Positions 25,413 to 34,434 of a DNA stretch of 64,000 nt are shown one piece after another (the stretch's first letter is position 1; every line of letters begins with the position of its first letter). The notes under the pieces were generated by a model. It saw only the letters and a program-made list of their open reading frames with translations, searched no databases and was not told where the DNA came from. The translations under genes were made by a program, and so were the position numbers. The DNA is from Pseudorhodobacter sp. E13 (GTDB lineage: Bacteria; Pseudomonadota; Alphaproteobacteria; Rhodobacterales; Rhodobacteraceae): NCBI RefSeq assembly GCF_003991405.1, contig NZ_RPEN01000157.1, positions 1-64,000 of the forward strand, written 5' to 3'.

Positions 25413-26516
25413 ATGGCTGGCGTTGAATTGAAGAGCATCGTGAAAGCCTATGGGGCGGTTCAGGTTGTGCATGGCATTGACCTTGACGTTCAGGAAAAGG
25501 AATTCGTGGTTCTTGTCGGCCCTTCGGGCTGCGGCAAATCCACCACCCTGCGCATGATCGCCGGGCTGGAAGAAATCTCGGACGGTGAGCTGACGATTGA
25601 CGGGCGCGTGGTGAACAATGTGGCCCCAAAGGATCGCGATGTGGCGATGGTGTTTCAGAACTACGCGCTTTACCCGCATCTGAACGTGGCCGAAAACATC
25701 GCCTTTGGTCTGCGCATCCGCAAGGAGGGCCAGAAAGCGATTGACGACGCGGTCGAAGAGGTCAGCGGCATCCTTGGCCTGCGTGACTATCTGGAACGCC
25801 GCCCCGCCGATCTGTCGGGCGGGCAGCGGCAGCGCGTGGCGATGGGCCGGGCGATTGTGCGCCGCCCCAAGGTGTTCTTGTTCGACGAGCCACTGTCCAA
25901 CCTTGACGCCAAGCTGCGCACCCAGATGCGTGCGGAGATCAAGCGGCTGCACAAGCGGCTGGGCGTGACCAGCATTTACGTCACCCATGATCAGGTTGAG
26001 GCGATGACACTGGCTGACCGGATCGTCGTGATGCATGACGGCCGGATTGAGCAGATCGGCACCCCGATGGAACTGTTCCTCAACCCGGTGAATTCCTTTG
26101 TCGCGGGCTTTCTGGGCGCACCGCCGATGAACCAGATCAAGGGTAAGATTGTCGCGGGCAGCAATGGCCCCGCCGCCGATCTTGGTGGCCAGCATATCGC
26201 CTTGGCCCCGCTGCCCGGCCTGCAAAACGCCGTGGGGCGTGAGGTGATCGTGGGCGTGCGGCCCGAATATGCGCAGATCGTGACCGAAAAGCAGGATGGC
26301 GCGATCATGGGAGAGTTGGACCTTGTGGAAACGCTGGGTTCCGAGGCGCTGCTGCATATGTCCGTCGGCGGAGCCCCTTTTGTCATCCGCACCGAAACGC
26401 TGGGCAATATCAACAAGTTGGAGGCTGTCAAAGGCTTCACCGCCGCACCGGAACTGATCAAGGTGTTTGACGCGAAAACGGGTATGGCCCTGTCCGGCCA
26501 GACGCGTGTCGAATGA
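25413..26516 (+). CDS. algS: AlgS-like ABC transporter ATP-binding protein
   Basis: The 367-residue ATPase is of the sugar-import (MsmK/UgpC/AlgS) type. It has Walker A GPSGCGKSTTLRMIAG (about residues 36-51), the Q-loop FQNYALYPHLN, the signature LSGGQRQRVAMGRAI, Walker B VFLFDEPLSNLDAKLR and an H-loop VTHDQVEAMTLADRI. A C-terminal TOBE regulatory domain follows (VGVRPEYAQIV). The ATG at 25413 follows GGAGAAGCC. As the first gene after the operators it energises the importer formed with the next three genes. The Sphingomonas A1 AlgS name is by context and resemblance. Confidence 0.85.
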   Translation: MAGVELKSIVKAYGAVQVVHGIDLDVQEKEFVVLVGPSGCGKSTTLRMIAGLEEISDGELTIDGRVVNNVAPKDRDVAMVFQNYALYPHLNVAENIAFGLRIRKEGQKAIDDAVEEVSGILGLRDYLERRPADLSGGQRQRVAMGRAIVRRPKVFLFDEPLSNLDAKLRTQMRAEIKRLHKRLGVTSIYVTHDQVEAMTLADRIVVMHDGRIEQIGTPMELFLNPVNSFVAGFLGAPPMNQIKGKIVAGSNGPAADLGGQHIALAPLPGLQNAVGREVIVGVRPEYAQIVTEKQDGAIMGELDLVETLGSEALLHMSVGGAPFVIRTETLGNINKLEAVKGFTAAPELIKVFDAKTGMALSGQTRVE

Positions 26517-27508
26517 GCGGCCCGGTGGAAAAAGCGGGCACCTCCTCGGCTGAAATGGCGGTCGCTGCCCAAGGCCGCGTGCTGGCACCCAAACGCAGCA
26601 AGCTGGACCGCTTGGTTGGCCATTTGCGCCGGGAATGGCAACTTTATGTCATGTTGCTGCCCACGATCATCTGGCTTTTGGTGTTTCTGTATAAGCCGAT
26701 GTATGGGCTGCAAATCGCCTTCAAGGATTACAGCGTATTCCGCGGCATCGCGAACAGCCCCTGGATCGGGTTTGAACATTTCGAAACCCTGTTCGGCAAT
26801 GAGCAATTCCTGCGGGCGCTGAAAAACACCATTTACATCAGCATGCTCAGCCTTGTGTTCGGCTTTCCGATGCCGATCCTGCTGGCGCTGATGTTCAACG
26901 AGATTCTGAACCAATGGTTCAAGAAAACCGCACAAACCATCGTTTATCTGCCGCATTTCATCAGCTCGGTGATCATTGCGGGGATCGTAATCACGGCGTT
27001 TTCACCTTCTGCCGGGATCGTCAATACGGTGCTGGGCTGGTTCGGCTATGACTCGGTTTACTTCCTGACCAAACCGGAATGGTTCCGCCCGATCTTTGTG
27101 GGCACAAGCATCTGGCAAGAGGCGGGGTTCCAATCCATCGTCTATCTTGCCGCCATCGCAGGCGTTTCGCCCACGCTTTACGAAAGTGCCGTGGTCGACG
27201 GGGCCAGCCGCTGGCAGATGATGTGGAAGATCACCATCCCGTCGATCATGCCGACCATCATCATCATGCTGATCATCCGCATCGGCAACATGCTGGAAGT
27301 GTCGTTCGAGATGATCATCCTGCTGTATCAGCCCGCAACCTATCAGACGGCGGATGTGGTCAATACCTTCATCTATCGTCAGGGCATTCAGGGCGGCCAA
27401 TATGATCTGGCCGGTGCTGCGGGCCTGTTCAACGCGGTGGTCGCCTTTGTGCTGGTAATGACGGCGAACACGATTTCGAAGCGCTATTCGCGCACGTCCC
27501 TGTGGTGA
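26513..27508 (+). CDS. algM1: AlgM1-like ABC transporter permease
   Basis: The 331-residue membrane protein has a cytoplasmic N-terminus and six helices. The MetI-type coupling motif YESAVVDGASRWQMMWKITI (EAA loop) is near residue 222. The opening LWYVMLLPTIIWLLVF-like region reads WQLYVMLLPTIIWLLVFLYK, typical of the LplB/AlgM1 branch. Its start overlaps the algS stop by four bases (ATGA). It pairs with the next gene to form the membrane channel of the alginate-oligosaccharide importer. Confidence 0.83.
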   Translation: MSGPVEKAGTSSAEMAVAAQGRVLAPKRSKLDRLVGHLRREWQLYVMLLPTIIWLLVFLYKPMYGLQIAFKDYSVFRGIANSPWIGFEHFETLFGNEQFLRALKNTIYISMLSLVFGFPMPILLALMFNEILNQWFKKTAQTIVYLPHFISSVIIAGIVITAFSPSAGIVNTVLGWFGYDSVYFLTKPEWFRPIFVGTSIWQEAGFQSIVYLAAIAGVSPTLYESAVVDGASRWQMMWKITIPSIMPTIIIMLIIRIGNMLEVSFEMIILLYQPATYQTADVVNTFIYRQGIQGGQYDLAGAAGLFNAVVAFVLVMTANTISKRYSRTSLW

Positions 27509-27521
27509 GGAGCTTCGCATT

Positions 27522-28403
27522 ATGACAAACATGAATCTGTATTCCCGCGGCGACAAGATGTTCGTCATTCTGAACATGGTGCTGATCGCCCTGTTCACCC
27601 TGTCGACGCTGTATCCGTTCATCTACATCGCATCGCTGTCGATGAGCACGGGGTTCGAGGCGCGGGCCGGCAATGTGATCTTGACACCCGTTGGTTTCAC
27701 ACTGGAGGCGTATAAGCAGGTGTTGTCAGAACCGCAGTTCTGGAACAGCTACAAGAACACCTTCATCTATACCATCGGCGGCACGCTGATGAGCCTCGCG
27801 TTCATCATCCCCGGTGCCTATGCCCTGTCGCGCCCGCAGCTTTACGGGCGGCGGTTCTGGAACCTGATGGTGGCCTTTACCATGTGGTTCCATGCCGGGA
27901 TGATCCCGTTCTTCCTGAACATGCGCGATCTGGGCCTGCTGGACAGCTATTTCGGTATCATCATCGGCTTTGCGGTCAACGGTTTCAACATCATCCTGCT
28001 GCGCAACTTTTTCGAAGGTATCCCGCAAAGCTTTGAAGAAGCGGCCCGGATGGATGGCGCGAATGAGTTTCAGGTGCTGTGGAAGGTTTACCTGCCGCTG
28101 TCCAAACCCGCCATTGCCACGGTTGCGCTGTTTTGTGTGGTGTCGCGCTGGAACGGGTTTTTCTGGGCCATGGTTCTGCTGCAAGATGACAGCAAGATCC
28201 CGCTGCAAGTCTATCTGCGCAAGGTCATCGCCGACCTGAGCGATGACGAGGAATTCGCCACCAGCCTGCTGAACGCCGCCTATTCCTTTGAGACGGTCAG
28301 CGCCGCCATCATCGTCTGCTCGATCATCCCGATCCTGCTGATCTACCCTTTCCTTCAGAAATACTTCTCCAAGGGGATTCTCTTGGGTGGGGTCAAGGAA
28401 TGA
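27522..28403 (+). CDS. algM2: AlgM2-like ABC transporter permease
   Basis: The product has 293 residues, which to my memory is the length of Sphingomonas AlgM2. It has six membrane helices and the EAA loop FEEAARMDGANEFQVLWKVY near residue 174. The C-terminus ends YPFLQKYFSKGILLGGVKE, the conserved tail of YtcP/LplC/AlgM2 permeases. It follows algM1 by 13 bases with GAGGAG as the likely ribosome binding site. Its stop overlaps the open frame that precedes algQ. Confidence 0.85.
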   Translation: MTNMNLYSRGDKMFVILNMVLIALFTLSTLYPFIYIASLSMSTGFEARAGNVILTPVGFTLEAYKQVLSEPQFWNSYKNTFIYTIGGTLMSLAFIIPGAYALSRPQLYGRRFWNLMVAFTMWFHAGMIPFFLNMRDLGLLDSYFGIIIGFAVNGFNIILLRNFFEGIPQSFEEAARMDGANEFQVLWKVYLPLSKPAIATVALFCVVSRWNGFFWAMVLLQDDSKIPLQVYLRKVIADLSDDEEFATSLLNAAYSFETVSAAIIVCSIIPILLIYPFLQKYFSKGILLGGVKE

Positions 28404-28435
28404 CCAAAAATAACGCATCAAGGGAGGACACCATA

Positions 28436-30001
28436 ATGCGGAAACTACCATTAGCGCTTGCCATCCTCGGCACGACCGCCATGACGGCACCGGCCTTTGC
28501 CGATGATCATCTGCCGATCGTCGACAAGCCGCTGGAACTGACCATCCACATGCACTGGCCCCGCGCCCAAGGCTATGGCCCCGGCGGCGACACGACCAAG
28601 CTTTACCCCGTGGAAGAAGTCGCGCGGGAGCGGACGAATATTCACCTGATCGACAAGACCTCGGGCCGCAACACCAAGGACAACAACGAGGCGATGAACC
28701 TGTTGCTGGCCACTGGTGATCTGCCCGATATCGTCGGCGGCAACCGTATTCAGCAGCCGGTCAACCAATATGGCCCCGAAGGCGCGTTTCTGCCGCTGAA
28801 CGATCTGGTCGATGAACATGCCCCGAACATCAAGAAGTTCTGGGAAGAGCATCCCGGCCTGAAAGAGGCGATCTCGGCCTATGATGGCAATTATTACTAC
28901 ATCCCCTATCTGCCCGATGGCAAATATGGCCGGGCGTGGTTCATCCGTCAGGATTGGCTGGACAAACTGGGCCTGAAGCAACCCGACAATATCGACGAGC
29001 TGTATGACGTGCTGGTGGCCTTCCGCGACCAGGACCCGAACGGCAATGGCAAGAAAGACGAAGTGCCCTATTTCGCCCGTGACTGGGAAGAAGTGCTGCG
29101 CCCGTTGACCTTCTGGGATGCCCGCACCTCGGGGTCGGATACCTATCACGACTTTTACGTCACCGACGAAGGCAAGATCGCGCATCCCTATGCGCAGGAC
29201 GCTTATCGCGACGGGATGGCCAATCTGGCGAAATGGTATGCCGAAGGGCTGATCGACGCCGAAGTCTTTACCCGTGGCTCCTCCTCGCGCGATTATCTGC
29301 TGGGGGAAAACCTTGGCGGCCTGACGCATGACTGGTTCGCCTCTACCTCGGGCTATAACGCGGCGCTGGCCGAAAAGATTCCGGGCTTCAACTTCATCCC
29401 CTTCCTGCCGCCGAAATCGGCCAAAGGCGTGCGGATGGAAGAGCATCGCCGCATCCCGATCAAGCCGGATGGTTGGGCGATCAGCTATAACAACAAGCAT
29501 GTTGTCGAAACCATCAAGTATTTCGACTACTGGTTCTCGGAAGAAGGGTCGCTGCTGTCCAACTTTGGTGTGGAAGGCAAGACATGGAACATGGTGAACG
29601 GCGAGCCGATCTTCACCGATGAAGTGTTGAAGTCGGAAACCCCGGTGAACAGCCAGATGTATCTGGAAGGCGCGCAAATCTATCGCGGCTATCCGCAAGA
29701 TTACCGCTATGAATGGCAGTGGACCGCCGAAGAAGCGCGTAAAGGGATTGAGCTTTACGACACCGAAGACCTGCTGGTCGATCAGTTCCTTGGCGTGGCC
29801 TTCAACAAGGACGAACAAGCCGTCTATGACAAATACTGGCCGTCGATCCAGACCTATATGCTGGAGCGTCAGCAGGCTTGGGTTCTGGGCACCGGCGACG
29901 TTCAGGCCGATTGGGCCGACTATATGAACGCGCTGGAAAAGATGGGCTATTCGCAGGTCATCGAAGTGATGAACTCGGCCTATCAGCGGCAGTATAACTA
30001 A
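28436..30001 (+). CDS. algQ: AlgQ-like alginate-oligosaccharide-binding protein
   Basis: The 521-residue product has a Sec signal ending APAFA. It resembles Sphingomonas A1 AlgQ1/AlgQ2 closely from memory: KPLELTIHMHWPRAQ, GDLPDIVGGNRIQQ, YGPEGAFLPLNDLVDEHAP, WFIRQDWLDKLGLKQPDNID, GGLTHDWFAST and a C-terminal AYQRQYN. The calcium-binding EF-hand-like loop DPNGNGKKDEVPY is intact. It would capture alginate oligosaccharides in the periplasm for AlgM1M2S. The ATG at 28436, after GGGAGGA, is preferred over 28400. Confidence 0.9.
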   Translation: MRKLPLALAILGTTAMTAPAFADDHLPIVDKPLELTIHMHWPRAQGYGPGGDTTKLYPVEEVARERTNIHLIDKTSGRNTKDNNEAMNLLLATGDLPDIVGGNRIQQPVNQYGPEGAFLPLNDLVDEHAPNIKKFWEEHPGLKEAISAYDGNYYYIPYLPDGKYGRAWFIRQDWLDKLGLKQPDNIDELYDVLVAFRDQDPNGNGKKDEVPYFARDWEEVLRPLTFWDARTSGSDTYHDFYVTDEGKIAHPYAQDAYRDGMANLAKWYAEGLIDAEVFTRGSSSRDYLLGENLGGLTHDWFASTSGYNAALAEKIPGFNFIPFLPPKSAKGVRMEEHRRIPIKPDGWAISYNNKHVVETIKYFDYWFSEEGSLLSNFGVEGKTWNMVNGEPIFTDEVLKSETPVNSQMYLEGAQIYRGYPQDYRYEWQWTAEEARKGIELYDTEDLLVDQFLGVAFNKDEQAVYDKYWPSIQTYMLERQQAWVLGTGDVQADWADYMNALEKMGYSQVIEVMNSAYQRQYN

Positions 30002-30026
30002 GCCCCTGCGGGTTTCCTGAAACGCA

Positions 30027-30052
30027 GGCACGGCCCGATCTTGGGCCGTGCC
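30027..30052 (+). terminator. strong intercistronic hairpin after algQ
   Basis: GGCACGGCCC (30027-30036), the loop GATCTT and GGGCCGTGCC (30043-30052) form a perfect 10-bp stem. It is followed by a C-run, not a T-run. This is more likely an mRNA-stabilising or partial attenuator hairpin that raises binding-protein expression than a true terminator, because the lyase gene continues 36 bases downstream. Confidence 0.65.
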
Positions 30053-30088
30053 ACCCCCCCTTGATCCGCAAAACTGGAAAGAAAGCGC

Positions 30089-32416
30089 ATGCCTCGCAAC
30101 GACCTACCCCCCCTTGACGAACCGGTTGCCGGGCGCCTGACGATCCAATATGCGCCGGCCGAAGATGCCCGGATCATCGAAAACCCGCCGCGTTTTTCGT
30201 GGCTGCCGGTGATCGAGGATGAAGCCGAATATGTGCTTCGCATCTCCTCCGATCCGAAGTTTCCCGCCCAAGCCACGCAAGTGTTCAGCGGGATCACCCT
30301 GAATTTCTTTACGCCTGACACGGTTCTGCCCGCAGGCGATTATTACTGGTCCTATGCGGTCTGGGATGCCAAATCCGGCAAGCCCGGTAGCGGATGGAGC
30401 ACGGCACGCCGCTTTCATGTGGCCGAAGGATTGCCCGAAACGCCGCTGACCAGCCGGGCAAAACGCTATGCAGGTTGCGACAAAAGCCACCCCCGCCTGT
30501 GGCTGACGCCAACCCGGCTGGCGCAGTTCCGCAAGGATGTGGCAGCGAACCCCGATCATTGCACCTGGTCCACCTTCTTTGAACAATCCGTGCTGCCTTG
30601 GATGGACCGCGACATCATCCCCGAGCCTGCGGGGTATCCCAACCACCAGCGCGTCGCCGCTGTCTGGCGCAAGACCTATATCGACTGTCAGGAACTGATC
30701 TATGCAATCCGGCATCTGGCCATCGGGGGGCAAGTGACCCAAGACGCCGCCATGCTGGCGCGGGCCAAGGACTGGCTGCTGTCGGCGGCGGCATGGAACC
30801 CTACGGGCACCACTTCGCGCAGCTATACCGATGAATGGGCGTTCCGGGTGAATGTGGCGTTGGCTTGGGGCTATGACTGGCTCTATGACCAATTGTCGGA
30901 GGCAGAGCGCGCCGTGGTGCTGAAGGCGCTGCTGGAGCGGACCCGCGAAACCGCCGATCACATCATCAAACACGCCAATATCCATCTGTTCCCCTTTGAC
31001 AGCCATGCCGTGCGCGCGGTGTCTGCGGTGCTGATCCCGGCGTCGATCGCGATGCTGGATGACACGCCCGAAGCGGCGGAATGGCTTGATTACTCCATTG
31101 AGTTTCTGTTCACCGTCTACAGCCCTTGGGGCGATGCCGATGGCGGCTGGGCCGAGGGGCCGCATTACTGGATGACAGGCATGGCCTATCTGATTGATGC
31201 CGCCAACCTGATGAAAGGCTATACCGGGATTGACCTGTATCAACGCCCGTTCTTCCAGAAAACCGGGGATTTTCCGCTGTATACCAAGGCCCCCGACACC
31301 CGCCGCGCCACCTTTGGTGATGACAGCACCATGGGCGACCTGCCTGCGGTCAAGGTCGGCTTTAACCTGCGGCAATATGCAGGCGTGACGGGCAATGGTG
31401 CCTATCAATGGTATTACGATGAGATAAAGCGCACCAACCCCGGCACCGAAAAGGCGTTTTACAACTGGGGCTGGTGGGATTTCAACTTTGACGAATTGGC
31501 CTATCGCACCGATTTCCCGATTGTGAAGGCAGTGCCGCCTTCGGATGACGATCAGTTGCGCTGGTTCAAGGGCATCGGCTGGGCCGCGATCCAGCACCGG
31601 ATGCAAGACCCGGAAAACCATATCCAGTTTGTGATGAAATCTTCGCCCTACGGCGCGATCAGCCACAGCCACGGCGACCAGAACGCCTTTTGCCTTGCCG
31701 GGTTTGGCGAGGATCTGGCGATCCAGTCGGGCCATTACGTTGCCTTCAACAGCACGATGCACCAGAAATGGCGGCGGCAGACCCTGTCCAAGAACGCCAT
31801 TCTGGTAAATGGCAAAGGCCAATACGCGGGCAAAGACAAGGTTCTGGCGATGCAATCCGCAGGCCGCATCAATGCCGCGGAACAGCGCGAAGATCACATC
31901 TTCATCCAAGGCGATGCCACGGCGGCCTATCAATCGCTGTCGCCGGAAATCACCTCGGTGCTGCGCGATGTCTATTTCGTGCAGAACCAGTATTTCGTGA
32001 TCGTCGACAGCATTGACGCTGCGGAACCGGTTGAAATTGATTGGCTGCTGCATGCCAATGCCCCAATGACGCTGGGCGATACCACCTTCCGCTATTCCGG
32101 TGAAAAGGCCGGGTTCTATGGCAAATTCCTGTGGTCAGAGGCTGGCGCGCCTGCCCTGTCACAGACAACCGGTTTCCCCGGTGTTGACCCGACCGAGATT
32201 GAGGGTCTGCCCGTCAGCACCTGCCTGACCGCCCGCTTCCCCAAAGCAATCCGCCACCGGATTGCCACGCTGTTGGTGCCTTACCCGACAGCCGCCCCCC
32301 GCCGGGTTTTCAGTTTCCTCGACGATCAGGGATATGACTGCGACCTCTACTTCACAACCTCAGACGACCGCAGCTTCAAGGTTGTCGTGCCCAAGACATT
32401 CGATGTCGGGGCTTAA
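30089..32416 (+). CDS. PL15 exo-oligoalginate lyase
   Basis: The product has 775 residues; Agrobacterium Atu3025, the structurally studied PL15 exolytic oligoalginate lyase, has 776. Order and motifs agree from memory: ENPPRFSWLP in the N-terminal beta domain, TYIDCQELIYAIRHLAIGG and FRVNVALAWGYDWLYDQLS in the alpha/alpha barrel, GWAEGPHYWMTGMAYLI, and SPYGAISHSHGDQNAF in the C-terminal beta domain. His306, Tyr360 and His526 correspond to Atu3025 His311, Tyr365 and His531. There is no signal peptide, so it acts in the cytoplasm, cutting imported oligomers into unsaturated uronate monomers by beta-elimination. Confidence 0.92.
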   Translation: MPRNDLPPLDEPVAGRLTIQYAPAEDARIIENPPRFSWLPVIEDEAEYVLRISSDPKFPAQATQVFSGITLNFFTPDTVLPAGDYYWSYAVWDAKSGKPGSGWSTARRFHVAEGLPETPLTSRAKRYAGCDKSHPRLWLTPTRLAQFRKDVAANPDHCTWSTFFEQSVLPWMDRDIIPEPAGYPNHQRVAAVWRKTYIDCQELIYAIRHLAIGGQVTQDAAMLARAKDWLLSAAAWNPTGTTSRSYTDEWAFRVNVALAWGYDWLYDQLSEAERAVVLKALLERTRETADHIIKHANIHLFPFDSHAVRAVSAVLIPASIAMLDDTPEAAEWLDYSIEFLFTVYSPWGDADGGWAEGPHYWMTGMAYLIDAANLMKGYTGIDLYQRPFFQKTGDFPLYTKAPDTRRATFGDDSTMGDLPAVKVGFNLRQYAGVTGNGAYQWYYDEIKRTNPGTEKAFYNWGWWDFNFDELAYRTDFPIVKAVPPSDDDQLRWFKGIGWAAIQHRMQDPENHIQFVMKSSPYGAISHSHGDQNAFCLAGFGEDLAIQSGHYVAFNSTMHQKWRRQTLSKNAILVNGKGQYAGKDKVLAMQSAGRINAAEQREDHIFIQGDATAAYQSLSPEITSVLRDVYFVQNQYFVIVDSIDAAEPVEIDWLLHANAPMTLGDTTFRYSGEKAGFYGKFLWSEAGAPALSQTTGFPGVDPTEIEGLPVSTCLTARFPKAIRHRIATLLVPYPTAAPRRVFSFLDDQGYDCDLYFTTSDDRSFKVVVPKTFDVGA

Positions 32417-32446
32417 ACAATAAAACGCTTACGAAAGGGACACTTT

Positions 32447-33190
32447 ATGAAACTCGCAGGACAAACGGCAATCGTCACTGGCGGCGGACGCGATATCGGG
32501 CGCGCTTGCGCGATCAAGCTTGCCTCGGAAGGCGCGAATGTTGCCATCAACTACTTTTCCAGCAGCGAAGGCGCTGACAGCGCTGTTGCCGAGATCAAGG
32601 CCGCAGGCGGCAAGGCATTCGCGCTGCAAGGCGATCTGAACAGCCAAGCGGGCGTTGATGCGCTGGTCGCCAAGACCGTGGCCGAGTTTGGCGGCATCAA
32701 TGTGCTGGTCAACAACACCGGCGGCCTGATTGCACGCAAGAAAATCTCGGAAATGTCGTTGGAGCATTGGAACAAGGTGATGGAGCTGAACCTGACCAGC
32801 ACCTTCCTGATGACCAAAGCCTGCTTGCCGCATATGGCCACGGGCACGATTGTCAATCTGGCCAGCCAAGCGGGCCGGGATGGCGGCGGCCCCGGCTCGG
32901 TTGCTTATGCGGCGTCCAAAGGGGCTGTGATGACCTTCACGCGCGGTCTGGCCAAGGAATTGGGGCCGAATATCCGCGTCAACGCGCTGTGCCCCGGCAT
33001 GATTGATACCGATTTCCACAACATCCACACCGCCGATGCAGCCCGCCGCGGCTATGAGGCGAATGCCCCGGTGCGCCGCCAAGGCCTGCCGGTGGATGTG
33101 GCCAATCTGGTGCTGTTCCTTGCCTGCGACGATTCCGCCTTCATCACCGGCGCGAATGTCGACATCAACGGCGGCATGTTGATGAGCTGA
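32447..33190 (+). CDS. SDR dehydrogenase, probable DEH reductase
   Basis: The 247-residue classical SDR has the cofactor motif TGGGRDIG (11-18), NNTGG (89-93) and the catalytic triad Ser140, Tyr154 and Lys158 (YAASK). Following the PL15 gene by 30 bases, it probably reduces 4-deoxy-L-erythro-5-hexoseulose uronate (DEH) to 2-keto-3-deoxy-gluconate. That is the step done by A1-R in Sphingomonas and Atu3026 in Agrobacterium. NADPH or NADH preference cannot be decided by eye. A KduD- or FabG-like reaction is the alternative. Confidence 0.8.
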   Translation: MKLAGQTAIVTGGGRDIGRACAIKLASEGANVAINYFSSSEGADSAVAEIKAAGGKAFALQGDLNSQAGVDALVAKTVAEFGGINVLVNNTGGLIARKKISEMSLEHWNKVMELNLTSTFLMTKACLPHMATGTIVNLASQAGRDGGGPGSVAYAASKGAVMTFTRGLAKELGPNIRVNALCPGMIDTDFHNIHTADAARRGYEANAPVRRQGLPVDVANLVLFLACDDSAFITGANVDINGGMLMS

Positions 33191-33214
33191 GGCGCATCAA
33201 AGCCAAATCGACCC

Positions 33215-33243
33215 AAAGGCGCAGCGCCCGGTGCTGCGCCTTT
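33215..33243 (+). terminator. hairpin between the DEH reductase and KdgF-like genes
   Basis: AAAGGCGCAGC (33215-33225), a 7-base loop and GCTGCGCCTTT (33233-33243) form a perfect 11-bp stem ending in three T. It may terminate or attenuate the main operon before the cupin gene. Confidence 0.7.
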
Positions 33244-33347
33244 CCATCATTTCACAAACAGGGGCAGGCGGCAGTAAGGCCCTTTTCTTTTGGGCGCAGA
33301 TTGCTGATCCTGCCCAAAGCCACCACCGCAAATGCAGGAGACATCAC

Positions 33348-33659
33348 ATGACCCAATTTCCCGTTGTCCAGACCGGAGAGAATGTAACCCGTCAGGTGTT
33401 GGCAGATCATCCCGATCTGATGGTCGTTGCCTTCAGCTTTGGCGCGGTTGGGGCGGTTGGGGCGCTGCACAATCACCCGCATGTGCAATCGACCTATGTG
33501 CAATCGGGCCGCTTCCGCTTTTCGGTGGATGGCACCGAAACCGAGGTCGGCCCCGGCGACAGTTTCGTCGTGCCGTCCAATGCCGTGCATGGCTGCGTTT
33601 GCCTGGAGCCGGGCCGCTTGGTGGATTGTTTCACCCCCCGCCGCGACGACTTCCTGTAA
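33348..33659 (+). CDS. kdgF: KdgF-like cupin (unsaturated uronate opening)
   Basis: The 103-residue single-domain cupin has metal ligands in the usual places: His41, His43 and Gln47 (LHNHPHVQSTYVQSG) and His81 (PSNAVHGC). The C-terminus FTPRRDDFL matches the KdgF pattern. KdgF converts 4,5-unsaturated monouronates from alginate or pectin to the linear keto form (DEH/DKI), which spontaneous chemistry does slowly. It is preceded by GCAGGAG. It is separated from the SDR gene by a hairpin and 157 bases, so it may be expressed at a different level or from its own promoter. Confidence 0.85.
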   Translation: MTQFPVVQTGENVTRQVLADHPDLMVVAFSFGAVGAVGALHNHPHVQSTYVQSGRFRFSVDGTETEVGPGDSFVVPSNAVHGCVCLEPGRLVDCFTPRRDDFL

Positions 33660-33777
33660 GCGGGCGCAAGCCACGGCCAGCACCCGCCTTGACCCGCGTA
33701 ACAAGATTGAAACATTCGGGATACATCGTTTAGGAGCGGGCCTTTTAACCCGCTTGGCCCTGCTGTAGAAGGCAGGA

Positions 33778-34434
33778 ATGGAAAACGCTGCCACCACACA
33801 CAAGGCTGATTTTGGCCCGGATCTGAATGATCTGGTGGCCTGCCCTGTCTGCGATACGCTGCACCGCTTTTCGGCTATTCCTTCGGGTGGGCGGGGGCGC
33901 TGTGTGCGCTGCCATCACACCCTTGCCGCCCCCCGCCAGAACGCGATGACCCGGATCGTGATGCTGGCCATCACCGCGACCATCCTGATGATCAGCGCGA
34001 TCAGCTTTCCGTTTCTGACCATCGAAACCCATGGTTTGCGGCAGCAAGCCTCGGTGATTGATACGATTTTGGCCTATTCCGACGGGTTGATGGTGCCGCT
34101 GTCGTTGGCCATGGCCGCGCTGATCGTGGTTTTGCCGCTGACCCGGCTGTTCGCCATTCTTTACACCATCGCCCCCATGGCCATCGGGCATCGGCCCATC
34201 CGCGGCGCGGCGCAGGCCTTTCGCATCGCCGAATATCTGCGCCCCTGGGCCATGGCCGAGGTGTTTATCGTCGGTGTGGCCGTTGCCTTGGTCAAGGTGG
34301 GCGGGCTTGCCACGCTGACCATCGGCCCCGCCTTCTGGGCCTTTGCCGCCCTTGTTCTGATCACCGTCGTCAATGACACTTACATGAGCAGTCTGATCAT
34401 ATGGAAAACGCTGGAAGCGCGCGTCACACCCTGA
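33778..34434 (+). CDS. pqiA: PqiA-like membrane protein, first half
   Basis: The 218-residue product begins with a zinc-ribbon-like pair of cysteine pairs (CPVCDTLHRF, then RCVRCHHTL) at about residues 22-50. Four membrane segments of the PqiA domain follow, with LTIETHGLRQQASVIDTI in the first periplasmic loop. In E. coli one PqiA protein of about 417 residues carries two such units. Here they are two genes, this one and the next, overlapping by 34 bases. The Pqi/Yeb system moves lipids between inner and outer membranes. Confidence 0.87.
   Translation: MENAATTHKADFGPDLNDLVACPVCDTLHRFSAIPSGGRGRCVRCHHTLAAPRQNAMTRIVMLAITATILMISAISFPFLTIETHGLRQQASVIDTILAYSDGLMVPLSLAMAALIVVLPLTRLFAILYTIAPMAIGHRPIRGAAQAFRIAEYLRPWAMAEVFIVGVAVALVKVGGLATLTIGPAFWAFAALVLITVVNDTYMSSLIIWKTLEARVTP

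Noticed and set aside
28451-30031. 526-codon minus-strand frame opposite algQ
   Set aside because: It is a shadow frame with no motif, and the plus strand encodes a full AlgQ-like protein.
30104-32053. 649-codon open frame opposite the PL15 lyase
   Set aside because: It is a shadow frame. The plus-strand reading matches a known lyase over its full length.
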